Shown here: positions 12,001 through 15,713 of the stretch, in pieces
Layout of the letters: each line of letters begins with the position of its first letter
Numbering within the stretch: position 1 is the first letter of the stretch
Assembly (NCBI GenBank): GCA_045546735.1
Contig: JAZQDJ010000049.1
Coordinates: forward strand, 1-21,651
Length of the DNA stretch: 21,651 nt
Source of the DNA: SVFI01 sp045546735
GTDB taxonomy: Bacteria > Bacillota > Clostridia > Lachnospirales > Lachnospiraceae
Direction: 5' to 3'
Made by a program: the position numbers and the translations under genes
The notes under the pieces: generated by a model
What the model was told of the DNA's origin: nothing
Seen by the model: the letters and a program-made list of their open reading frames with translations, nothing else
Databases searched by the model: none

Positions 12001-12172
12001 TCCAATCCCGGTCCATAATATATTCCTGTTCCAAAACCTGAGGCATATTGTCACTGACTGAATTATCTGACACACTGTATTCTGCCGATACCGCAATTTC
12101 CTGAAATGGCAATATCGTCATAATAAGCAATATTGCAACATATCTTTTCCATCTGTTTTTTATCTTTCTCAT
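1..12172 (-). CDS. Giant secreted RHS/YD-repeat protein, C-terminus cut by window edge
   Basis: Partial: at least 4,057 codons, open at the left edge; every codon was read and none is a stop. Seen: a basic N-terminus and hydrophobic stretch with a likely signal-peptidase site after residue 30 (VSA|E). Residues 57-1196 hold beta-rich repeats with VSGNF and VxGDF phrases. Residues 1197-2160 hold six Fn3-like and four Ig-like modules. A PKD domain (YVWDFGDGT at 2199-2207) and a carboxypeptidase-regulatory-like domain (about 2250-2333) follow. An unassigned region leads to a Gly/Ser/Asp hinge (about 2599-2637). An RHS N-terminal segment starts with DPVDMSNGG near 2826, YD repeats run from 3002, and the core motif RFLYNGQYGVQTEKSGLYY is at 4039-4057. 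Known: Gram-positive RHS proteins such as WapA are exported, and their YD repeats form a shell around a variable C-terminal effector. Inferred: a surface or secreted effector or adhesin. The effector and any immunity gene lie outside. The SD overlaps the upstream stop codon, suggesting coupling. Confidence 0.95.
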   Translation of the reverse strand, partial: MRKIKNRWKRYVAILLIMTILPFQEIAVSAEYSVSDNSVSDNMPQVLEQEYIMDRDWTLEQDEYLYSMKITGGTLDLNGYKLTVLEDVIQSGGTVIPNGGTFQIYGSYSIQGETEQQASDGILCMTKGEDCVSVSGNFTMDSAVNHSGKLTDGTLKVYGDFMQIATETKTNFLSTQNHTVVLCGEESQTISFATSSSSQSRIANVVFMEKEESENYVLEGSPIVTGFVSDYAPCTEKIGYLGITGKTTFENGIYRGDICVRQEKTFEQPLTISGNMMSEKVAVTAQSDISVSGNFVAGGRVRLNYAKLSVYGDFVMNYSTNSYGLYMDQEEEILSVSGNFVCDTAGSTAKYLCGGTILVRGDFTAKRGFVAGGSNKVILCGETKQTIDMAQGMKFAGLELQNTGEEGVYAKRRFLKEHFVKNGCTLTYPDETGSEGWTLTEDTTIDTDFVLLDGVLELNGHKLIMEGDLIQKGGTLNLSGGMLIINGSYRMETEEENYSVGVLQMQNPKDRVVVYGDFITRSDAEHQGKLTDGDLEVKGDFFVYKGKTESNFYATEEHEVILSGEDAQTITFQKTAINGNGFANLTLKNTSEEGVAFSSVTSVRGKVTGGDSCNVTGDLGIGENVTFENRGEGIIRYKGNVVLQGKYTVTAPMIWEGDLVCSSHRLELDNDLTVSGNMTTTGKVVINETTLNVGKDMKITYSLFYGDGGLYMQHESDTVIVGGNFVHNQKGADERLTNGVLEVKGNLELKEGFEAQENHRILLSGDSLQIMTAGSSQQIATLELTNKSEEGVLSKNPLNVENVITNGCRFRYEGIEGITGYCLQKDTVIEGDLTLLDGVMELNGYTLTVTGNLTQIGGVLDVGSGTLHVKGNYYLQYRMEDGSTARGTGSLFMEEETGSVSIDNDMVIDTAAQTRTNLLAGELSVGGNFTSQSYFGFDTAGEHSLIFNGKKLQTIKISGTSEMKNVIFSNFSSEGICLESNITVTGVVTDKTEKMSGAGYICVKETSLLTDGYFGGNLNITSQNVLKKDLEVGGKLKVESSLDMNGNCVYTKDMVLDARCEVSGGQLSVSGDMTVGSNGQLIMNRPTDKVIVAGNLLWYSQHKSTEALTDGEWEIRGDMMQSESAYLQTGDGHKLILGRKKDENGKNYVQNITFKNTDNIHLGTVVLKKLRETGYIFNTDIYAIANEVIEEVVDEIPPTAVTGVVATKIGEGEISISYNSAQDEMGVCGYYIYRDGVKVAITENLYYTDENLLPAHTYTYEICAYDYHKNIGVKSAPIQVTTQEDTHAPESVTGLSIDRVTGSAVNLVWNKAVDNGMIAGYDIYRDGEVIAENVKETKYKDSTVKAMTIYQYAIVATDAAGNRSEPSALLDAAGFMPEVLSVTPSDNSSIGGEQVNLSVRFKDFGNSIGNTVTIQWNRKGSEEVQTITPAALPQKKYTTGILGADCTWDISSLKEDFELELCVTVTDEDGNKTEKYVTYYTDRTGPLAPKELEVTNEGGNLRVTWEESASSDCEGYIVYRKNDKNQWEQISKINGKKKLSYLDYDVTQGKEYTYCVSAYDTFLQTGEKTQEESGTPGDDTIAPYIVSISPENPLIRGEQTFLITAADNCIVRQIKIYLQKDRQAEKQLVVNKQVEKRQLAEKITIDTTKHDDGGYTLYVQVIDTAGNVSDEFKRYYTIDNTRIQKVQLSDCISTDTAVQINWKDVPEQDFAYFSVEKKSGDVFSQVAKIDDRLSYMESNLAPESEYTFRVVAYDKAGNRGEESDEITLTTYGDTTAPYIQSAGPAETTYGNNMFLKIKAKDNSSLQKAVFSWSTDKENYTVLSEKEVEGNVSFKEFHYNWDIRNLPEGEIYVKFEVYDKAGNQGHVIGTYQIDHTVPGAVTEFQATGEDGCVELEWKRAENADYYMIYRAQEDGLFRVHKKECYSDRYTDVKVKSGRSYTYYIVAVDKAGNVGEPSVQIEAMCRPDGEAPQITGISVSDNAIISKKTILSALAIDNSEMKNIRMQYREKGSNNSYISAEAAEKDDRMCYAEFSLEEIDVKEDTAYEFRFTSSDMSGNMSDYEERTLMFDLTAPQQPELTATSESFYVSLQWTENKESDFAYYEIYRRRYNTQEEQLIFTTQTTSYEDRNVEPDSLYYYRVEAVDKLENRSSSKERYSYANTIDKENPVIVLQDHYDVLYGNEITFDGTLSYDNVRIESYVWDFGDGTYGSGAKVKHFYTEQGEYILKLTVYDGAGNMAQTTRCVSVHKRENNGSTTFVVKSDDGKLLSGAYISMKNMETEDVSDLRTGASGTASFVGAGGTYMVSVYATGYLPEETVVDIVEGEAQKEVIVLNTGSLLLGQLNCRRLELHEMLELGVDISDPENYHYYVFEVDVCFSKVSVPRTYRGEGIPSKANHNSGSKGPAQDTTDHGNGPRLPKMDLDIVDTGTEIVPFAKVLTLNGDLSWLKDMYCAELYVANGASGDYSVGSTTAKLNLPKGLSLATMDKQQHLQYDFGTLAAGESQNTSWVLRGDEKGTYSISAELSGCLMPFGLDMYSVVEAQDSIHVSAGAGLNIHLAPESTQYATGAYYVYCTISNKSSKPFYNVDFKMSETVVSYENEGKEEGGDGNGGSGSGSGGTLGDSNSNPGDTGSSSSGDEDAFNITFGDTVYISERTEDASGTITPVVSGTTKKMRKSGIKGNTYTYDPNEYREETDTDITPEERDVMLIRGLDYDVEYAHGTDSSESAATSQSYESFPVLIKNSEYIETAALYPGQSIQIVYKCNMGFDGDPERECYIVTQIIKKVLEGKNLGVSLTYGTRPSHVHPFNRYIRNPYKGQGGLATENEEYGDPVDMSNGGFTKDIHALSVTGADTLSLDLNYHSLLADRNGENGYGFTNSYEQYLIDNGSWLVLRNGSSIEEKFICEKSENNNMIYSPISEGMTGRHIEKVKDGFLLIGSDGSKMTFDVHGFMTGFTGPEGRHVTVSWDKNTQIIKEDISNEALYLRYTKAGFLGEAWDNHGRKVRFEYDNKGNLKQYVDANGYATVFEYNENHHMTKVTNTAEVAEVENTYDPYGRVITQTEPERGKPTVFEYPSASDKQGIVIVHDHLGNAIEVVCDEKGDIISEKDGKGQIRTYTYNNHHQLTSVTDADKKKTTYTYDDDGNMLSMTDPEGYTITHTYDEDGNVIQIMSHDGKKSSYTYNDKRQPVAYTNPIGALQETTYDTNGLVTSVTQEGLGTTKYTYQAGRLIKTEDARGGITTLTYDAYGNVASSTDALGNKTTWEYDAVGNLLCKTEPDGKEITYTYNNIYLMTAQTEVTSDGVKREKTFRYDTAGRLIAETDALGRETIYSYDEEDNLICTQYPDGTKETCTYDEAGNLSSRMAPNGLLTTYTCDVRGNVTKLEVGEKVWNYDLLWNGKIKKEVLPDGGTMLYEYNSSYQLVSQTDQLGNVTEYELDALGNITKQKDSLGNESKSTYDKAGRLIAETDPNGNETTYTYDTAGNVISLADAMGNTTYMEYDLLNHMTAMKTKVSGEEITNSFVYDAEGNLTEMTDGKGQVTKYVYNAHGDLLGQTNALGKEMVRYSYDEGGRVAQMTDAAGNRTLYSYDVADRVTQIVQAAGTKKEAKTSYVYDEAGNHKGTTDAAQGNANAAYDLYGNMISQTDAAGNKTVYTYDAMDRCTAEMNALGKTQKYVYDKKGQLIQFTDASGVVTTYEYDKAGRLLREKKGLFETTYGYDAAGNLLTVTDATGTIRRSYDKLNRVTEVTDANGKTITYGYDELGNRISLTYPGGEIVRYSYDACQNLTSMTDADGRVTYYSYDAIGQLIKTARPDKSIEMRTYDDAGRVTEIKDVSAGKTISHLCYTYDEHGNIASIKDRGESEEEKAAAKKAGSDMKCTYGKDNRLLTWNGKTVVYDANGNMTGGPVDGAMAELSYDAYNRLVSVETADGEKTVYTYDAEDVRISAKHTEADGTTWEESFVTDREATYSQLLSVTAGAETTTYTYGLGLTSVTEGTKTSYYHYNHLGSTTSVTDSVGKVTARASYGTYGELLSVIGEADADTLRFLYNGQYGVQTEKSGLYY
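2..3169 (-). repeat. YD (RHS) repeat array, about 40-45 copies
   Basis: Residues 3002-4057 of the giant protein. Tandem units of about 20-22 residues follow the pattern TTYTYDxxGNLxxxTDAxGN. Examples include TYDEDGNVIQI, YDAVGNLLCKT, YDTAGNVISLA and YDKAGRLLREK. Some units are degenerate, for example one reading VWNYDLLWNGKIKK. The array ends in an LGSTTSVTD phrase and the RFLYNGQYG...SGLYY core motif. Known: YD repeats of RHS and Tc-toxin proteins build a closed beta-shell, and the conserved core marks where the variable C-terminus begins. About 1,050 residues is in the range of single-chain RHS shells. Confidence 0.93.
5693..8584 (-). repeat. Alternating Fn3 / Ig-like module array
   Basis: Residues 1197-2160 of the giant RHS protein. 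Two Fn3-like modules come first (about 1197-1285 and 1286-1376). An Ig-like module follows, then four Fn3 modules starting near 1487, 1681, 1878 and 2073. The Fn3 starts are 194-197 residues apart because each of the first three is followed by an Ig-like module; the last is followed by the PKD domain. Fn3 signs are the recurring YxIYR strand and the YTYxVxAxDxAGN-like strand. Ig-like modules end in phrases such as YVQVIDTAGNVSD. Known: such modules act as spacers or carbohydrate/protein-binding elements in Gram-positive extracellular proteins. They probably hold the RHS part away from the wall. Confidence 0.8.
8585..12004 (-). repeat. N-terminal array of six ~190-residue beta-rich repeats
   Basis: This lies inside the giant RHS gene (residues 57-1196). 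Each unit contains a phrase like H-x-V/L-I/L-L-x-G-x-x-x-Q-T-I followed by F-x-x-L/V-x-L/F-x-N-x-S/T-E-E-G. The anchoring H (N in copy 2) is at residues 178, 375, 558, 759, 943 and 1133, so spacings are 197, 183, 201, 184 and 190. The last copy is diverged. A higher order is also visible: the opening phrase WTL...LLDGVLELNGYKL recurs from residues 57, 437 and 821, so units pair into ~380-residue blocks. Short VSGNF, VxGDF and LxVxG strands inside each unit suggest a right-handed beta-helix or solenoid stalk. That fold is inference. I do not recognise a named family. Confidence 0.75.
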
Positions 12173-12179
12173 TTGTTTA

Positions 12180-12185
12180 CCCCTC
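12180..12185 (-). promoter_or_regulatory. Ribosome binding site of the RHS gene, overlapping upstream stop
   Basis: Minus-strand GAGGGG lies eight bases before the ATG at 12172. Its first G is the last base of the TAG stop of the upstream small gene (12185-12187). This geometry suits translational coupling between the small secreted protein and the giant RHS protein. It also supports 12172 as the start, because the signal peptide follows directly. Confidence 0.75.
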
Positions 12186-12949
12186 TACATTTTTTTGATT
12201 TTCACTGTATTCTTCTGCCCTTTTCCTTTGAGCAGTTTTTTGTATTTTTTGTATTGCTTTTTCGGTACTTTAATGGTTGCCTTCTTATGGATTCCCTTAA
12301 ACGCCTGCTTGCCCACAGACTTAAGTTTTGTTGTTTTGATGATAATTGTCTTTAATTTTTTACATCCGTAAAACGTCTGCTTCCCAATGCTTGTAATATT
12401 TTTGCCAATGGTTACTTTTTTCAATTTGCTCTTGCTTTTAAATGCTTTTGCCGAAATTTTTGTAACCTTGTAGGTAATGCCGTCAATCTTAACCACATTC
12501 GGCACCGTATAGCTCGTCTTCTTTTTGTTTGTCATTTTATAAAAAGTTGCCGTTTTACTTTTCACGGAAGTAATAACATAGATTGCATTGCTGCTCTTAG
12601 CCTTCATTCCTTTTTTGTGTTCTATTTTGGGTTTTTCCTGACTTGGCGTATCTTTCTTGTCTTCTGTATCTGTATCCGTATTATCATCGCCCGGCGGAAC
12701 ATCTTCGTTTTCGCCCTGCACATGATAGCTTTGACTCTTGATATTTCCGTTTGCATCATATTCATAAACTGTATAGCTTTGGTCATCGTAAATAACTTTT
12801 GTAACCCGATTGAGTTTGTCGTATTCATAAGTCTCTGCTTTGGCATCCACACTCATACACACAACAAAAAGAGACAGTGCTGCTGAAAATACAAAAGCAT
12901 ACTGTCTCAAAAAATCTAAAGTTACAGAAAAAAACTTCTTCATATTCAT
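12185..12949 (-). CDS. Small secreted protein: two YD repeats fused to BspA-type LRR domain
   Basis: 254 residues. Residues 1-38 look like a signal peptide (hydrophobic 16-34, likely cut AKA|E at 38/39). Two YD repeats follow at about 40-75 (YEYDKLNRVTKV and YEYDANGNIKSQ). An acidic, Pro/Asp/Thr-rich linker (about 79-105) leads to a very Lys-rich C-terminal half. From about 145 the half carries LRR_5/BspA features: ITSIGKQTFYGCKKLKTI, then KSVGKQAFKGIHKKATIKVP, ending in a basic KKM tail. Known: LRR_5 proteins are common on Lachnospiraceae and oral anaerobe surfaces, often in adhesion. The gene is 12 bases from the giant RHS gene and shares YD repeats with it, so the two probably work together. 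The basic tail may bind anionic wall polymers (inference). SD AGGGGAG precedes ATG 12949; a second ATG two codons on is also possible. Confidence 0.88.
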   Translation of the reverse strand: MNMKKFFSVTLDFLRQYAFVFSAALSLFVVCMSVDAKAETYEYDKLNRVTKVIYDDQSYTVYEYDANGNIKSQSYHVQGENEDVPPGDDNTDTDTEDKKDTPSQEKPKIEHKKGMKAKSSNAIYVITSVKSKTATFYKMTNKKKTSYTVPNVVKIDGITYKVTKISAKAFKSKSKLKKVTIGKNITSIGKQTFYGCKKLKTIIIKTTKLKSVGKQAFKGIHKKATIKVPKKQYKKYKKLLKGKGQKNTVKIKKM

Positions 12950-13009
12950 TTGTCTCCCCTCTGTTCCCCCATATTTGTATTGGAATTGTTTGATTTGTTG
13001 ATATGTAAT

Positions 13010-13038
13010 AGGTTATTTCTTTTCATACAGTTTGTCAA
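13010..13038 (-). promoter_or_regulatory. Candidate promoter for the YD-LRR / RHS operon
   Basis: A perfect minus-strand -35 TTGACA (13033-13038) is followed after 17 bases by a poor -10, TAACCT (13010-13015). It lies about 60 bases upstream of the small gene's start in the 201-base divergent spacer. The -35 is convincing and the -10 is not, so the site is tentative and could need an activator. Confidence 0.35.
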
Positions 13039-13088
13039 GAACAATTTGCCCATTTCATATTTCCGCACAACATCCTCAAAATTTCAAC

Positions 13089-13117
13089 TGTACAAATCCG
13101 TATTTTTCCTATAAAAT
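13089..13117 (+). promoter_or_regulatory. Candidate promoter for ABC-F / PHP operon
   Basis: On the plus strand TGTACA (13089-13094) is followed after 17 bases by TAAAAT (13112-13117), which overlaps TATAAA. It sits about 33 bases before the start of the ABC-F gene. The -10 is good and the -35 is weak. Confidence 0.4.
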
Positions 13118-13150
13118 AAGAAACGATGAGCAATTTTAGGAGGTTATATC

Positions 13151-14788
13151 ATGATTCAGGCAAGTAATGTAACTTTGCGTATCGGGAAGAAAGCTCTTTT
13201 CGAGGACGTTAATATTAAATTTACAGAAGGAAACTGTTATGGTCTGATCGGTGCCAACGGCGCCGGAAAGTCTACTTTCCTTAAAATTTTATCAGGAGCA
13301 CTCGAGACAACAAACGGTGAAGTTATTATCACACCGGGACAGCGTCTCTCCGTTCTTGAGCAGGACCACTTCAAATACGACAGCCACAATGTCATGGATG
13401 TGGTTATCATGGGTAACGCAAGACTCTATGATATCATGAAGGAAAAAGATGCAATTTATGCAAAAGAAGATTTCACGGATGAAGACGGAATCCGTGCCAG
13501 TGAACTTGAGGCAGAATTTGCCGAGATGGACGGTTGGGATGCTGAGACAAATGCAGCGATGCTTCTTAACGGTCTCGGTATCGGAACAGATCTTCACTAC
13601 TGCGTTATGAGTGAACTTGACGGTAACCAGAAAGTGAAGGTTCTTCTTGCAAAGGCATTGTTCGGTAATCCGGACATCCTGCTTCTCGACGAGCCTACCA
13701 ACCACCTTGACCTTGATGCGATTGCATGGCTTGAGGATTTCCTGATTGACTTTGAAAATACTGTCATCGTTGTATCGCATGACCGTTATTTCTTAAATAA
13801 GGTTTGTACACACATTGCCGATATCGACTACGGCAAAATCCAGTTGTACGCAGGTAACTATGATTTCTGGTACGAGTCCAGTCAGCTTCTTATCAAACAG
13901 ATGAAGGAAGCAAACAAAAAGAAAGAGGAAAAAATCAAAGAGTTACAGGAATTCATCTCCCGTTTCTCCGCAAACGCTTCCAAATCTAAGCAGGCAACTT
14001 CCAGAAAGAGAGCCCTTGAAAAAATCGAGCTTGATGAAATCAAACCATCCAGCCGTAAATATCCTTATATCGATTTCCGTCCGGAACGTGAAATCGGTAA
14101 CGAAGTACTTTTTGTTGAAAATGTTTCCAAGACAATTAACGGGGAAAAAGTACTCGACAATATTTCCTTCAACGTCGGTCACGATGACAAGATTGCGTTT
14201 GTCGGAAGTAATGAGTTAGCAAAGACTACTTTATTCAAAATTCTTGTCGGCGAGTTAGAGCCGGACGAAGGAAGCATCAAATGGGGTGTGACGACTTCCC
14301 AGGCTTACTTCCCGAAAGATAATACAGAAGAATTCGATAATGATTTGACAATCGTTGACTGGCTGACAGGCTACTCTCCTGTCAAGGACGTAACTTATGT
14401 ACGTGGCTTCCTCGGCCGTATGCTTTTTGCCGGTGAGGACGGCGTAAAGAAAGTCCGCGTTTTATCCGGAGGAGAAAAGGTGCGCTGTCTCCTTTCCAAA
14501 ATGATGATTTCCGGTGCAAACTGTCTCATCCTTGATGAGCCGACCAACCACCTTGATATGGAATCTATCACAGCACTCAACAACGGTCTTATCAAATTCA
14601 AAGGCGTGGAGTTGTTCTCCTGCCATGACCATCAGTTTGTACAGACAACTGCAAACCGTATCATGGAAATTCTTCCGGACGGAAGTCTGATTGACAAGAT
14701 CACAACTTACGACGAGTATCTTGCAAGTGATGAGATGGCGCGTAAACGTACCATCTACACTGCGAAAAAAGAAGAGGACGAAAACTAA
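13151..14788 (+). CDS. ykpA: ABC-F family ATPase, YkpA/YbiT type
   Basis: 545 residues with two ABC domains and no membrane segments, as expected for cytoplasmic ABC-F proteins that act on the ribosome. First domain: Walker A GANGAGKST (34-42), a divergent signature around SELDGNQ (154-160), Walker B ILLLDE (176-181) and H-loop His210. A charged linker (about 240-310) holds the ISRFSANASKSKQATSR phrase seen in YkpA and YbiT. Second domain: Walker A variant GSNELAKTT (352-360), signature LSGGE (438-442), LILDE (459-463) and His492. Known: ABC-F proteins bind at the ribosomal E site and affect translation or drug resistance; the YkpA/YbiT group is mainly housekeeping and no resistance role is shown here. 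A strong AGGAGG lies at 13138-13143. The PHP gene follows after two bases. Assignment to YkpA rather than YbiT rests on recalled motifs. Confidence 0.93.
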   Translation: MIQASNVTLRIGKKALFEDVNIKFTEGNCYGLIGANGAGKSTFLKILSGALETTNGEVIITPGQRLSVLEQDHFKYDSHNVMDVVIMGNARLYDIMKEKDAIYAKEDFTDEDGIRASELEAEFAEMDGWDAETNAAMLLNGLGIGTDLHYCVMSELDGNQKVKVLLAKALFGNPDILLLDEPTNHLDLDAIAWLEDFLIDFENTVIVVSHDRYFLNKVCTHIADIDYGKIQLYAGNYDFWYESSQLLIKQMKEANKKKEEKIKELQEFISRFSANASKSKQATSRKRALEKIELDEIKPSSRKYPYIDFRPEREIGNEVLFVENVSKTINGEKVLDNISFNVGHDDKIAFVGSNELAKTTLFKILVGELEPDEGSIKWGVTTSQAYFPKDNTEEFDNDLTIVDWLTGYSPVKDVTYVRGFLGRMLFAGEDGVKKVRVLSGGEKVRCLLSKMMISGANCLILDEPTNHLDMESITALNNGLIKFKGVELFSCHDHQFVQTTANRIMEILPDGSLIDKITTYDEYLASDEMARKRTIYTAKKEEDEN

Positions 14789-14790
14789 TC

Positions 14791-15642
14791 ATGAAATCTG
14801 TTGATTTACATGTGCATTCTAACAAATCCGATGGAACACTTGCTCCATCGGATTTAGTTACTTTAGCACTTTCTAAAGGATTGGCAGCCTTTGCGCTGAC
14901 CGACCACGATACCACCGAAGGCATCGACGAAGCACTTGCCGCAGCTGCCAAGGCACAGGCCCGGGGCTTTGACATCGAGGTAATTCCCGGCATTGAATTT
15001 TCTACAGAATACGAAGGAAAAGATATTCATATTGTCGGAATTGATATTGATTATAAAGGCGAGGCTTTTCAGAAATATTTGAAAGATTTTCAGGATTCTC
15101 GCGACAACCGAAACCGGAAGATGTGTTTAAAACTTGCTGAGCACGGTGTGGACATTACTTACGAAAAATTATGCAACGAATACCCCGGCTCTGTCCTGAC
15201 ACGTGCACATTATGCAAAATATATGTTGGAACACGGCTTTGTCAAAAGCATGAGCGAGGCCTTCGACCGCTATATCGGAGATCGCGCACCTTGTTTTTTA
15301 CCACGCGAAAAGGTAACTCCTGCACAGGCTGTTTCCTTAATTTTGGAAAGCGGCGGAATTCCGATTCTGGCACATCCGATTTTGTATCATATGTCTGATG
15401 CAAGACTTGAGAAATTAGTTGTTTCTTTGAAGGAAGTAGGGCTTGTCGGAATTGAGGCTATTTATTCCACTTATAATTCAGCGGAGGAACGCCAAATCCG
15501 CAAACTCGCCGCCAAACATGACTTGTGCATTTCCGGTGGATCTGATTTTCACGGTGGCACTAAACCGGGACTTGAGATGGGAAACGGATACGGAAAACTG
15601 TTTGTGCCTTATGAGGTGCTGGAGAAATTGAGAGAAAAATAA
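14791..15642 (+). CDS. PHP-domain metal-dependent phosphoesterase (YciV/TrpH-like)
   Basis: 283 residues. PHP metal-binding motifs are complete: DLHVHS (His7, His9), SDG (Asp14), TDHDTTEG (His39), PGIEF (Glu69), DIHIVG (His80), TRAH (His140), LAHP (His195) and GSDFHGG (Asp252, His254). Known: related proteins (E. coli YciV/RNase AM, 3',5'-nucleotide bisphosphatases) remove 5' nucleotides from RNA ends or hydrolyse pAp-type bisphosphates using three metals. Which activity applies here cannot be told from sequence. The start is two bases after the ABC-F stop, and its likely SD (GAGGA) lies inside the end of that gene, so the pair is probably translationally coupled. A perfect 12-bp inverted repeat sits just inside the coding region (14824-14855). 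Transcription ends at the hairpin at 15672. Confidence 0.92.
   Translation: MKSVDLHVHSNKSDGTLAPSDLVTLALSKGLAAFALTDHDTTEGIDEALAAAAKAQARGFDIEVIPGIEFSTEYEGKDIHIVGIDIDYKGEAFQKYLKDFQDSRDNRNRKMCLKLAEHGVDITYEKLCNEYPGSVLTRAHYAKYMLEHGFVKSMSEAFDRYIGDRAPCFLPREKVTPAQAVSLILESGGIPILAHPILYHMSDARLEKLVVSLKEVGLVGIEAIYSTYNSAEERQIRKLAAKHDLCISGGSDFHGGTKPGLEMGNGYGKLFVPYEVLEKLREK
14824..14855. repeat. Perfect 12-bp inverted repeat inside the PHP gene 5' end
   Basis: AAATCCGATGGA (14824-14835) and its exact reverse complement (14844-14855) flank an eight-base loop. The repeat starts 34 bases into the PHP coding region and encodes the K-S-D-G...P-S-D-L stretch. No T-run follows, so it is not an obvious terminator. 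It could slow early translation or be an mRNA processing site; this is inference. Confidence 0.7.
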
Positions 15643-15671
15643 ATTTTGCTCCCAAGGTCCAAAATTGCAAA

Positions 15672-15701
15672 AAAGAGTTTCGCAAACATGCGAAACTCTT
15701 T
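15672..15701. terminator. Bidirectional rho-independent terminator
   Basis: A perfect 13-bp stem (15672-15684 with 15689-15701) encloses a four-base loop. On the plus strand a T-rich tract follows (about 15703-15715). On the minus strand the complement of an A-run just left of the stem supplies the T-tract. It serves both the PHP gene (stop at 15642) and the convergent aspartokinase gene (stop at 15714). Confidence 0.93.
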
Positions 15702-15713
15702 CTATTTTTTCTC

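Noticed and set aside
1..12172. Idea that the left 12 kb is a decayed or non-coding region with scattered small ORFs
   Set aside because: The minus-strand frame is continuous across all 4,057 codons and reads as clear Fn3, PKD and YD repeats.
13292..13780. 162-codon minus-strand frame opposite the ABC-F gene, and a 144-codon frame at 16118-16552 over aspartokinase
   Set aside because: Both are shadows of confidently identified genes and have no protein features of their own.
14204..14230. Degenerate second Walker A (GSNELAKTT) of the ABC-F protein as a sign of inactivation
   Set aside because: As I recall, a very similar NExAKTT form is normal in YkpA-type proteins, and all other motifs of the domain are intact.
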